Under the pieces are notes generated by a model. It had not been told where the DNA came from. It did not search any database and was given only the letters and a program-made list of their open reading frames with translations. A stretch of 64,000 nt of DNA, from positions 17,814,001 to 17,878,000 of the forward strand of contig JAWQUS010000030.1 in NCBI GenBank assembly GCA_036365455.1, in the 5' to 3' direction. How positions within the stretch are numbered: the stretch's first letter is position 1; each line of letters begins with the position of its first letter. A program made the translations under genes and the position numbers. This document shows, piece by piece, positions 1-12,100 of the stretch. This DNA comes from Macrosoma leucophasiata. Lineage: Eukaryota > Arthropoda > Insecta > Lepidoptera > Hedylidae.

Positions 1-429
1 TGCAACCATGATGATATTTATAAATATAACTGAATTCCGATATTTCCCTAATGGCATGGTATGTAAGGTATAGTACTTTTATACATTTATTTTTCCACAT
101 TGCTGGTAAAGAAATACTGAAGACTAGAATATAAAAACTAGCTGTTTTGATCTCAATGGTGAGACCTGTCAGAAATTACGGACTTTAACACCTTAAAAGC
201 GGCCAAGAGCGAGGTTTTCCTGGAGTAATTATAGACCCCCCTGGTCACGCAATGGTTAATTTCCGTATATTTTCTCGAATAACTTCAAAACTTTTTATAT
301 AAAAAATATAAAAGAAATTTAAATCCTTACAATAAATTCTATTCTATACATGACTAAAGTTTTTTTTTAATGTCGCTTTAATTTAGAATTCACTTATTTT
401 TTGTAAGATTTTCATGTTTGGGCCAATTT

Positions 430-560
430 TGTACACACGCGTAACAAATTTTGACTCAACCGTTCCAATACTATATTACTTTTTAAAATCGGCTATGACA
501 GACGGACAGACAGACACACGAGTGATCTTTATGGCTCTGTTTTTTCGTTTAAGGGTATCA
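430..560. repeat. Possible interspersed repeat fragment
   Basis: The stretch with cagacggacagacagacac resembles the CTGTCTGTCTGTC part of Rep-G or Helitron elements seen elsewhere in the window (44215, 35755), in reverse orientation. Its ends are not clear. Confidence 0.3.
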
Positions 561-683
561 TATTTATCCATAAAAATAAAAATTATTGTTTGATTTTTGA
601 GCTCACTACACCATGGGGTGCTTTATAGCTAGCTAGGGTTGTTTCAGCTAAAAATCTCGGACTCTGATACAAAAAACAGGCAA

Positions 684-800
684 CGGCTTCGGTAGCTTAT
701 ATGAGCGGCTGAACTGATTATCCTGAGGTTGCAAGTTCGATTCCTGCCCGAAGTCATTTTCTTTAATTTCTAAATTCACTCGCATGTTATTCCGAATAAT
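684..800 (+). repeat. SINE-C copy with tRNA-like head
   Basis: A cloverleaf-like stretch has 5' GGCTTCGG and 3' CCGAAGTC arms and a B-box-like AGTTCGATTCC, followed by the tail TTTCTTTAATTTCTAAA. The same tail recurs at 6137 and a related head at 12525. The anticodon arm does not fold cleanly, so this is a tRNA-derived retroposon rather than a tRNA gene. Confidence 0.55.
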
Positions 801-1645
801 AAAAATTTGATAAATAGTCACATATTATTTTCAAGGTCTGGTCATCCGTACTTTCTCTATAAATAAAAAGGTAAGAATCACCAAAATGTTATAAAAGCAG
901 GTGTACTCATACTACTCATGAACAATAACCGAAATTAATATCAATTTAAAAACAAATACTGTTATTTTAAATAATACATCAAGAATTACAACCGCGACGA
1001 AATTTGGACAAAAGACGAGGGCATCTGTATCAATAACGAACGGATATAAGTAGGTTTGGTATGTCATTAAACGCACATACTCGTATTATGTGCATATTCA
1101 AAAAACCACATAATTGTTTTAATAAAAATAACCTCACTTCGAAACTTACATTACGTATTTTTCTCGTTTATTTTAAATTGCGCGCGCACACCGACAGATA
1201 AAAGCGACAGTCTGAAGTTAGTTGCTAAACAGATAAAAGCAACAGCCTGATGTTAGTTGCCTAACTTTTTTGTAGTTTTGTTTTAATTCTGGTACATTGG
1301 ATTGTTAAAAGAAGAATAACTTTTTTCGTCTTTTAGTATTTTGTTACTTGAACTAAATCCATACGAGGGATTTTGATTAATTTTGATTGGGCAACAAACC
1401 TTCACATTTATTTTATGAGTAGGATGTGATTGATCTTCGTATATTGAACTTTATTATTACGTGATATATATCTTTGTTCAAATTGAAAAAATTACAGACT
1501 GAATATTCTCAATGAATATTGACAATTGCGTAATACATTTGAACTTAATTGTTACAAAGCAAACGTAAACTAATACAGGTTTTGTTAAAAATTAATCAGA
1601 TTTTCGAGTCGGTCTGTGATTCTTGGCTCGTTGACGATTCGATGC
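801..1645. other. No gene or clear repeat seen
   Basis: AT-rich sequence with a near-duplicated pair around 1188-1262 (two AGATAAAAGC-AACAG-type blocks about 55 bp apart). It should lie in a downstream SLC17 intron, since exon 5 at 3046 is followed by a donor and no exon 6 was found. Confidence 0.4.
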
Positions 1646-1649
1646 TACT

Positions 1650-1925
1650 ATGATGGTGACTAGTGGAAGAATTTTCTTCTACTGGAAGAGAATTCTTCCA
1701 CTAGTGCAGTCAGTCAACCGAACAATGGCGGTCAAACCATTCCAATGGGGCGGTAGTAAGTGCAATAATGCAAATGGGCAACAGCGTCCTGCGACAAAAC
1801 TACCAATGCGAATGCCAATCCGCATGCCAAACGTGCCGATTATGGCATATCCTCCTTATGGCAGGCTTTGGTCTAGCTGTGGACATCTTTCAGCTGATTA
1901 ATATGATGATATGATGATGATAATG
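1650..1925 (+). repeat. Rep-D copy
   Basis: A TTCTTCTACTGG stem (1674-1685) is followed by a body shared with 57790-58078 and 23245-23600 (tgcagtcagtcaac, acaatggcggtcaaacc, gattatggcatatcc). It ends in a degenerate GATGATG tail typical of LINE-type 3' ends in Lepidoptera. Confidence 0.7.
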
Positions 1926-1981
1926 ACGATTCGAACCGACATGTTTTTGAATGGAGTCAAGGGAACCAATCTGGTATTTAG

Positions 1982-2299
1982 AACGTAACTTCACGCCTGT
2001 AATAACCGAAGGGGTAGGCAGAGGTAAATGCATGCAATCAAGCATACATGCAAACACCCACGACTCGCCATTTACGTTTGGTCCATGTAACAGGTGGTGA
2101 ACCTGTTGCCATCTCCGGGCACATTACCAAGCTCCGGGGTACTGGGAAACTTCCAGAAAATGGAAAAATCACAATAGAACCAGAGATAAGGGATTTTAAA
2201 CCGTTATCTCTAATAGTCCCCGACTCGGGCATCGAACCTAGGACCTCCAGTGCAGTAGTAGTGGCCTGCTACCACTACGCTACTGAGGCAGTTATTTAG
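1982..2299 (-). mobile_element. SINE-A copy with 11 bp target duplication
   Basis: A full-length copy in minus orientation. The tRNA-like head (GTAGCGTAGTGGTAGCAGG and a GTTCGATGCC B-box) is at the right and the GGCGTGAAGTTACGT end at the left. Perfect direct repeats CTGGTATTTAG flank it at 1971-1981 and 2300-2310. Retroposition is therefore clear. Confidence 0.85.
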
Positions 2300-2336
2300 C
2301 TGGTATTTAGCTTTGCTATTTACATGTGTGCATGTA

Positions 2337-3009
2337 ACACAATGCCGAAACTACGCGACGGAAGTTCGGCACTATAACGCCTCCAATGCTATTTGAATTA
2401 CTGACACACTATGTCAAAATGTATGAAGCGCGCATGGCCCAGCGGCTGGTGCAGATCGTAAGCGATCTGCTCGGTTAAGCACTACGGGCGCGGTCGGGTA
2501 GTGTGATGGGTGACCGCTAGTGGCAAATTAAATGCGCGTTTCCGTGCTTCGGAGGGCACGTTAAGCTGTCGGTCCCGGTTGCTATCGATGGATAGCAGTC
2601 GTTAAACCTTGTCGGAGGCCTTATGGGCGGTTTGAAAACATCCGACAGTGGGTTGGCCACTAACCCACCCACCTCCACCAATCCGCATTGGAGCAGCGTG
2701 GTGGAGTAAGCTCCAGGCCTCCCCCCAAAAAGGGGAGAGACTCGTGCCCAGCAGTGGGACGTATAATGGGTTGCCATCATATGTCAAAATTACGCTGTGT
2801 TCTATGCGTACAGCGTAAATTCGGTCGGGCGTACGACCGAAGTTCAGTTCGATCAAATTGCTGAATCCACTCACTATGCCGACACACACCATACTGAACT
2901 AAAGTTCTGCCGCGTAAGTTCGGCACGTATAGTGTGCCATATCAGCCGAATACGTCGGAACGTAAAATCAGCCACCGAACTTCCGTCGCGTAGCTTCGGC
3001 TTAGTGTGT
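2337..3009. mobile_element. TIR element interrupted by a 5S-SINE
   Basis: The left end CTACGCGACGGAAGTTCGG and the right end, its inverse (CCGAACTTCCGTCGCGTAG), form inverted repeats of roughly 33-37 bp; each end also shows ACAC/GTGT. Removing the 5S-SINE and one target copy leaves about 303 bp with further internal palindromes. The element ends 36 bp from SLC17 exon 5. Confidence 0.75.
2421..2779 (+). mobile_element. 5S-SINE copy with 11 bp target duplication
   Basis: The head reads GGTTAAGCACTACGGGCGCGG then GGGTAGTGTGATGGGTGACC, collinear with the internal promoter of 5S rRNA (A-box AAGCAGCGTCGGGC, C-box ATGGGTGACCGC). It ends in CAGCAGTGGGACGTATAATG and TTGCCATCA. TATGTCAAAAT is duplicated at 2410-2420 and 2780-2790. 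It lies inside the TIR element 2337-3009. Confidence 0.85.
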
Positions 3010-3045
3010 TTACTTAAATGCTAAGCTTAGTAATGAGACACTTAC

Positions 3046-3132
3046 CAGTGAAGTAGAATGATGATTCCCATCCAAAGTGAGGGATCAGGAACCCGCAGAT
3101 GGGCATCGTGATTGCAGCACCCAAAGATGACG
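3046..3132 (-). CDS. SLC17-type transporter, coding exon 5 (residues 182-211)
   Basis: On the minus strand the acceptor is TTTTGTCCACAG and the donor is G|GTAAGTG. The exon enters with 2 bases of a split codon and leaves with 1. It encodes ASSLGAAITMPICGFLI followed by PHFGWESSFYFTG. This is the TM5 region of SLC17 carriers, where ASSLG follows 'RSKFMSNMM' of exon 4 exactly as in the family. It is too short to stand out as an open reading frame, but motif, phase and splice sites all agree. A terminal-inverted-repeat element ends only 36 bp past its donor. Confidence 0.93.
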
Positions 3133-6100
3133 CTGTGGACAAAATACATTGATACAATTAATAACAAATTACCAGATAAGCAATTCATTTATTAACAAAA
3201 TCTCATTTTTCATATTGTTGTAGACTTCCCCGTAAGTTAGTTACCAGGGATACTTGATTTATTTTTTATTTTTTTTTATGTAACCGAAGTGGCAAACAGG
3301 CATGCAGATCACATTGATGTTAAGTGATGACTGCAGCCTATAGACACCCACACAAAGACCAAGGTCAAAATGCAGATGTGTTACCACTCCTGAGGCCTAA
3401 GGTATTACGCCTCTGTGCCGGAAATTACAGGGCCGTACATTACCACCTGACCGGAACACGACAGTGCTAAACACTACCATTTAGCGGCAAGTATATTAGG
3501 TAATGCGGTGGTGCCTACGCCCGCGAGCTCCGTCACTGGAGCTCTACCACCAGTAATTTCGGAATGTTTTGCAGCTTCCTTCGTAGTTAACGAAAAGGGT
3601 TTATTGTAACCAAAGAACAACTCGGCCCACCGGTCGCGGCGGACCGGAGGGGAGTAGCCATAGCATTTATTACCGATGCAAAACAGTCTGTCATTTTTTG
3701 CGGGGGGAAATACGTGTGACACACACTCACACTACAAAAATCGTCTATTACTACGAAACTCACACCTTGACTTTAACAAAATACAGAAACAATTTCACGC
3801 ACACATTTAAACATCTAGGCGACAGGAATAGGCCCATTTGGCCTTGTACTTTGACAGAGGGGAAAGCCTGCATATGGCTACTCCCCTCCGGTCCGCCGCG
3901 GCCGGAGGGGAGTAGCCATATGCCCCGTTTTGCTCTATGATTGTAACCATTAACACAGGTCATAATTAATAATACTAATATTACCTTTAAGCAAAAACAC
4001 TAGGATAGGAAATATCTACGGCCGAGTAATTTCTAACACTGACATAATAACTTAGGTCTAAAAAGGCTATTACACGACACGGTATTCAGAGTCCGGTAGA
4101 AAGGGTGGGCGTGGCCTCGCGCCGGGTTGCCGCTTATTACACTATCCGGTCGTCAGGGCCCTAACTCAATCACAGTACAAATACATGGGCCGCTCTGGTC
4201 GCCCTAATTAGGGCCCTAACTCCCTAAATGTTATTACACTACCCTGACCCTTGCTATCGTACCCTGAATACCGTGCCGTGTAATAAGTCCTTTAGGAGAA
4301 TAAAATTTTAAATCAATGTCATTTATTCAACTCTACGCGTTTTTTTTTTTTTAATTTCACCGTACTCCATATCTCTACACTCTATTGTTTTCTATGGTGG
4401 CACACCCCGGACACTTTGCTCTATAGTAAACGCTTTTAAATTAGTTCTTATTAAGCAGACATCAATCAGAGATGTGTTAATGATTTTTTTTTAACTGGAA
4501 ATATTATTTTAATTATTACTTACCTGTAAATAGGAATATTTTTTCATTATTTTTTTAATATGTCTGAATTTTTATTAAAATGTATACATGTAGTACATGT
4601 ACAAAACCACACCAGAAACGGACCGTCTCCTTAGCTTCATTTTGACAGAGACTCATCACTAAACAGAGCCCGTACCATATACATTTTCACAGCTCCATCA
4701 CAGGAGCTCTACCACCTAATTACTTGCCGCTAAATGGTAGTGTTCAGCACTATCGTGTTCCGGTGGTAATTACGGCCCTGTAATTTCCGGCACAGAGGCA
4801 TAACACCTTAGGCCTCGGGAGTCGTAACGCATCTGCATTTTGACCTTGGTCTTTGTGTGGGTGTCTATAGTTATCACTTAACATCACTGTGAACTGCATG
4901 CTTGTTTGCCACTTTTATTACATAAAAAAATTGCAAAGGTTATTATAGGTACTAACGGCTACCCCCTGTCCTCAAATAAAGTCAGGAATGACTTGTATAA
5001 GTCATTTATTCGAAAATCGTTCCACGATAACAAATAGGACGACAATTTATTACAAATAAACACTCGAACAGGATATTAAAAGGTAATACAAACGAGAACA
5101 TAAAAAGGGTCAAGGGTTTAAGGTGCGAATAAAATTTTAATGGCATCAAACGGTTTTCCTCGCGAATACCTAGACCCAGATGTGTGAGGACAGCGCATGA
5201 GGGTGTCACCTTGGGACCTTGGATAATGAAATTACTTTTGACATAACACGCCTTGTTTTACATTTATTTTATGTAACAAAGGCGACTAACAAGCATGCAG
5301 TTCACATATACATAATATATTATATGAAGCGTGCATGGCCCCGCGGCTGGTGTAGATCATAGCCGATCTACTCGATTAAGCACTACGGGCGCGGTCGGGT
5401 AGTGTGATGGGTGACCGCTACTAGCAAATTAAATGCGCGTTTCCGTGCTTCGGATGGCACGTTAAGCCGTCGGACCCAGTTGCTATCGATAGATAGCAGT
5501 CGTCAAACCTTGTCGGAGGCCTTATGGGCGGTTTGAAAACTTCCAACAGCGGATCGGCCACTAACCCACCCACCTCCACCAATCCGTATTGGAGCAGCGT
5601 GGTGGAATAAGCTCCAGGCCTCCAAGCCCAAAAAGGGGAGAGACTCGTGCCCAGCAGTGGGACGTATAATCGGTTGCCATTATTTATTATTTTTAAGTGA
5701 TAACTGTAGCCTACACCTACACAAATCAGATGTAGCCAAAGTGCAGATGCGTTGCCACCCGGCAATGTATCTGCACTTTGCACGCATCTGCTACACTGGT
5801 GGGTACCAAACCTACCTCAGTTGTTATGACTCTGTGATAGTTACTACGGAACCGTGGTAATATTGATTTTGGCGGGTCATGTGATATATATTGTAGCTGG
5901 TAAAGACTAACCCCCTTATTCATAAACGTATTTTAGCTAAAGTGTTGCTAATCTCTCCTTTGTCTTTTTCTATCCTGCGCATTTGACAATGCAACTGACA
6001 AAGTCGAAGCATTCCATAGCTAAAACGTATCTAATGTACGATGATGAATAAGGGGGTTAGACATCAGTTTATGTTTTTATGTATTAAAGTTGGCAATCAA

Positions 6101-9100
6101 GCATTAAAAGCAAGAGCTTTACCGAAGTAGCTTTTTTCTTTAATTTCTAAAGTTCACTCGCATGTGTTATTGCGAAGAAAAAATATTACAATCAAACATT
6201 GGTGCATATGAATGTTAAGTGATGACTGTAACTTAAACACATCTACACAAATACTAGAAGTCTAAATGAAGATGCGTTGCTACCCCTGAACCTAAGTTGT
6301 CATGTGTATAGTTGTTAAGGGGCCAAGAACATCACAGCCTCACAGCCGCTGCGGCCGCGCCGCGTGACCGTCGCATCTAGTCGCAGCCCGACTGGTGCAC
6401 CGGTGCGTCCGATGCATAAGCTTCAGGGCTTCAGATATGATATCCGTGTGTCACCAAATGGGTTTGAGTTGAAAACCAGCGTCAGGCTCCGGCCTGACAC
6501 AAAGCTGAATTCGGACCTTTTTGGTACAGACGCGAGACACAGTTTATTAGGGTATTTATGGGTAGTTTTTAAGTCTCATGTACCTCTGGTATGTCCTGTT
6601 TTTTTTTCTTTTCTATGTTTTAATTAAGAGTCTCTACCCCTTATTAAATTAATGTCTGTCTGTATGTACTGTGTCTCCAATCTGTGTCAATAAATTCTTT
6701 TCAATTCAATCACTGTCTATCTGGAACACGATAGTGCTGAACACCATACTACCACGCGACGACCTCCCGGACCGCAATCGCCGTCGCCCCGCACATCGCT
6801 GTCATCCAGTTTGAGGTTTGAGGCCTGTCATACGGCCTCTTTGTCGTTAGTCGTTAAAGGTACCTACGCTAAGGTTCAGCCCTATCGTGTTCCGGTTAGA
6901 TCAGTGATTCCCAAAGTGGTGCATCATGCCGTTTCAACGTTTTGTACGTAGTTTCCATACTGTTCATATTTGTACTGTGACCGAGTTAGGGCCCTGTTGG
7001 CCGGATAGTGTTATAAGTGGCAACCCGGTGCAAGGCCACGCCCACCCATTCTGCCGGACCCTGAATACCGTGTCGTGTAATAAAGCCACAAGACGTGAAA
7101 AGCGACAACGCCTTAAAACCTTCAGTTTTATGAAGATGTTTATAGCCTGCAATACTACCATCAATGTGAAGTTTATGCTTTTAACCATTTACAACACAAA
7201 TGAATCCCACAAGTAATCAGATAAGGAAGATAATCGTTAAGGTAAGCGAGTCAAATGTTCCCGTTCACGTTTTCTTGGTAAGTCCTTTGTATGTTAGTTT
7301 CGCTCGTGACTCTGTCATTAGTTGCAAGTTGCAACTTTTGTCTCTATGCGAATTGCATTGGAACTTCCCACTTGCTTCTAGAACTTTATGGTATTAAGTT
7401 TATGGTATTAGGTTTTACTGGTGGTAGAGCTCCAGTGACGGAGCTCGCGGGCGTAGGCACCACCGCATTACCTAATATACTTGCCGCTAAATGGTAGTGT
7501 TCAGCACTATCGTGTTCCGGTCAGGTGGTAATGTACGGCCCTGTAATTTCCGGCACAGAGGCGTAACACCTTAGGCCTCAGGAGTGGTAACACATCTGCT
7601 TTTTGACCTTAGTCTTTGTGTGGGTGTCTATAGGCTGCAGTCATCACTTAACATCAACGTGAACTGCATGCTTGTTTACCACTTCCATTACAAATAAAAA
7701 AAAAAAAAAAAATTAAGGAAAATTTGATTTTTTACTGGTGGTAGAGTTCCAAGTGAAGGAGCTCGCCCGCATTACCTCTATCTGCCGCTAAATATCTGCT
7801 ACTTACTTTAGGTATGCCTCTGTGCCGGAAATCACAGGACCGTACATTACCACCTGACCGGAACACGATAGTGCTGAACACTACCATTTAGTGGCAAGTA
7901 TATTATTTAATGTGTAGGTAGTGACTTAGTGACGGTGCCTACGCCCGCGAGCTACGTCACTAGAGTTTTACCACCAGTAAAAGTTTTACAGTTACACATA
8001 TAAAAATCAAGAAAGATAAAGCAAACCCTGGTCTTTCACACTGATAGCACCTAGCGACAGCACTATATTGTCGACGAACACTAATGGATGGAATGGAATC
8101 AGTCCACTACATGGGTTCAATAGATCAATAGCTTGCCGCTATTATATAGCTCGTTGAATACATAACAATGCTGTATCATTTCATTTGACGCTCTCCATTT
8201 ATCACTATCAAGACACTGCGTCTGTTAATGGCATCGCTTCACGCCAGTATTCCCAAAAGAGATGGGCAGAGGTTAATTCATGCATGCCAACATCCACGAT
8301 TTGCCAGTAACGATTTTATGAGTTATACAAAACAAGTAAGTTGAACGCGGTCGAGATGAGATCTTTGCGCAAGATCTGCGGTGTATCACTCACCGATCGC
8401 GTTCGTAATGAAGATGTAAGAAAGAGACTTTGTGTGAATGATAGTATCGGTGTAAAAATGAAAAAAGGCATGCTCCGATGGTTCGGGCATATAGAAAGAA
8501 TGTCGAATGAGCGAATGACTAAACAGATATACAATGCGAATGTGGATGGTTGCAGAGGCCCAGGAAGACCAAGGCTGACCTACCATGACCAAATAGGTCG
8601 AGTTCTGTCTGATGGTGGGGTCAAAAGTCTTAGGAATCGGCGTGCATGTATGAAGAGAATGATGAAGGTAGACGAGGCACGAGAGGTTTGTCTGAACCGG
8701 GATATCTGGCGCTCTACACTCTCTGCCTACCCCGTTAGGGACCTGGCGTGAAGATACATACATACAAAACCGTCAATCATAACGACTGATCTAAGTTTTA
8801 CGAAAAAAAAAGAAGCTATGTAAAGTAAAGTTTGACTTCAGGTGAGTGATAAAACACTGAGTTTGTTCGGTAGCGGAGTTCATTTCAGTAGTAGGTACCT
8901 GCACTTGGAACTATACTAAGTGAATTAGAACTATGCATGTACTATGATTATGTATTACGAACTGATTTTTCTTTTTCCTCTATGAAGGAATTAAAAAACA
9001 TTGAACCTGACAATGCAAAAGTGTCTTTGTAGACCAATTTTAATTTAACATCTTAATTTTTTAATTTTCAAATTCAAAAATTCAAATATAGGTTACAAGG

Positions 9101-12100
9101 CTAGGTACATAGGAGTCCCGCAAAGTTAGTAGCCCATAAACTCTTGTTAAGTAGATATCGATGATGTAGAGACCTACTTTTCAGAATAACTTATAGTATC
9201 TTGTCACATATCGAGACTAGATTATAGTAGTCTATTGCTGTTCGTTAGTCACGCTAAAACTCGAGAACGGCTGGAGCGATTTGGCTAATTTTGGTTTTGA
9301 ATGATTTTTGGAAGTCCAGGGAAGGTTTAAAAGGTAAGAAAATATGAAGATATTGAAGAGAAATACTAAAAACCACAATTTCATTTTCCCATACAAATAA
9401 TCCGTATCTATCAAAGCTTCGACACATTATTTCATTCTGAGGCAGTACGAAGTTTGCCGGGTCAACTAGTAGCAAATAAATCTGGTGGTCTATTAAAATG
9501 TAACCAGATTAAATTATGAAGAACATTCTTATTAAATGCAGTAAGTCAGTAGGATGTGCGTATCGTGATTATGCAATAATGCTTCATTCATTTCAAATTA
9601 CAGGCCGGAGCCATTTAATGACATAGATAGAGATATGAGAACTTTGACCGCAGTTATATTCATGATTTATGCAAATGCATGAAACGAATACAAAGACTTG
9701 AAGTTTGGTTAGCAGGGCTGCTTTTGAATACGCGATATATTCTAATATTACCTATTTACTATAAATTCAATGATTTTCTAGAGGCTTTGTGTGAAGGAGA
9801 GTATTGGTGAAGGAATGAAAAAAGGCATGAGCGAATGTCTAATCATATATACAATGCTAATGTGGATGGTTGCAGAGGCCCAGGAAGACCAAGACTGACC
9901 TACCATGACTAAATAGGTCGAGTACTGTCTGAGGGTGGGGCCAAATGAATGATGAATGTAGAAGAAGCACGAGCGGTGTGGACTGGGATATATGGCGCTT
10001 AACACTCTCTGCCTACCCCGCAAAGGACTTGGCGTTAAGATACATACATAAATAATTTTCTTAGCAAAAACGCGTGTTTTTATCTGTGACGGCAAGTGCA
10101 CAGCGCGGTGTGTATGATGCCTGTGGGGTACGCAAACAGGGGGCCGACCGCCTAACTCCAATGCTTTTTTTTTTAGTAGCTTTAATTGTTCCACTGCTGG
10201 GCAAAAGCCTCCCCTATTTTCTTCCACCTATCGCGGTCTTTTACAACTTCGGGCCTATTGGGTTCAAAGCAATCGATATCGTCTCGCCAGCGTTTTCGAG
10301 GTCTACCTCGGTAGCGCCGAGTATCTGGAGTCTAATATGTTGCTATTTTTGGCCATTATTCGCACGACATTCTGCAAACATGACCCGCCCATTCCCACTT
10401 CAACTTCGCTGCTTTAAGGCCTACATAGTGTTACGTATTTTCTCCGCTCGCTTCATACCCAGAATGCTGCGTTCCATCGCTCGTTGGCAAACTTTGAATT
10501 TGGTTTTCTGAGCATCAGTTAAAGACCAGGTTTGAGCACCGTAGGTTAGGACTGGCAAAATACACATGTCGACGAGTTTCCGCTTTAGGGATAGCGGAAA
10601 GTCTCCCTTCATAAGGTGCTTCATGGACCAGAAGCTCTTCCAGGCATTGTTGACTCTCCGGCTTTCGTTTAGCTTTCGATTATGACAACGTCTTATCAGT
10701 TTCTGACCACCTAACATTTTCCTGGAAGTGTTTTCGTCCGGCGATACGAAGCGGCCAAGATAACGTCCTGTACGAAAGCATTTCACTTAGGCGGTCGGCC
10801 CCCAGAGGTGCGACCGCCTAGCGACAAATATGACATGAAAATTTGACAGCAATGACAACTACAATAGCAATGTCGATAGGCGGTCGCACCCCCGGTGGGC
10901 CAACGGAGCAGCGCGGAGCTATTGTTTTAAATTAAAGAATCATAGAAAAACTGTTACAGCTTGTACCTGTTTTTCTTTTTGTAAGAACTTACTACTTACA
11001 TATATTGCCATGATCCTTTATTCCATTTTTTTAAGTATTTAAAAGAAGAAAGTATTTAAACATGTTCTACTATCCTGTCCTCATCACCAGAAAAAATATT
11101 CTAGCATTGCAGTGCAAAAATGAAAGTTCCTGTGTAAAGTGAACGATCACAACTCCGGCGCCACATATCTCGCCTCATTTGACGGACCGTGACACAATTA
11201 AATCAGTTCTATGCAATATTTATATCTGCCGACTTACACGCACTGAGGAAATTCAGTCCATTAGTCATAAACTGTAGGCCAAGCCCACAATCGCTATCAG
11301 TTGTCATGACACGCAATTATCTGGTTATGTTAGAACTTTAGAATGCACTGCTACTCGTTTATTGTGCACTTGTCCTTCGTATGTCGTAGAGCAACACGAG
11401 ACATCGGCCGGAGGAGAGTAGCCATAAAAGGCTATTTATTGCACGACACGGTATTCAGGGTCCGGTAGAAAGGGTAAGCGTGGCCTCGTGCCGGGCCCGC
11501 TTATTACACTATCCGGTCGACAGGGCCCTAACTCAGTCACAGTACAAATATGAACAGTATGGAAACTACGTACAAAACGTTGAAACGGCGCAATCACACA
11601 AACATGCGCATAAACGAGGCTCGTAAGCGGTTCTCGCGGTGCTGCAGCTCCTAGTCACTCGCGTAGTCTCGCGTACTCACTCTGTGTAGTTAGGGCGTTA
11701 GGCTGACCGGGCCGCTCTGGTCGCCCTAATTAGGGCCCTCACTCCCTAAATGTAATTACACTACCCTTGCTATCGGACCCTGAATACCGTGTCGTATTTT
11801 TTTTTTTTTTTTTTTATGTAATGAAAGTGGCAAACAAGCATGCAGTTCACATTGATGTTAAGTGATGACTGCAGCCTATAGACACCCACACCAAGACCAA
11901 GGTCAAATTGCAGATGCGTTACCACTCCTGAGGCCTAAGGTGTTATGCCTCTGTGCCGGAAATTACAGGGCCGTACATTACCACCTGACCGGAACACGAT
12001 AGTGCTGAACACTACCATTAAGCGGCAAGTAAATTAGGTAATGCGGTGGTGCCTACGCCCGCGAGCTCCGTCACTGGAGTTCTACCACCAGTAAAATAAG

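Noticed and set aside
1..3045. SLC17 exon 6
   Set aside because: Searched the minus strand for the next family block after the FYFTG of exon 5. No acceptor-frame-donor unit fits, so the exon is placed outside the window.
4320..4345. Poly-T run as a Pol III terminator
   Set aside because: No A and B boxes upstream in the right orientation. It is simple sequence.
10074..10511. 145-codon plus frame with hydrophobic stretches
   Set aside because: Antisense to a LINE reverse-transcriptase remnant that has recognisable protein motifs on the minus strand.
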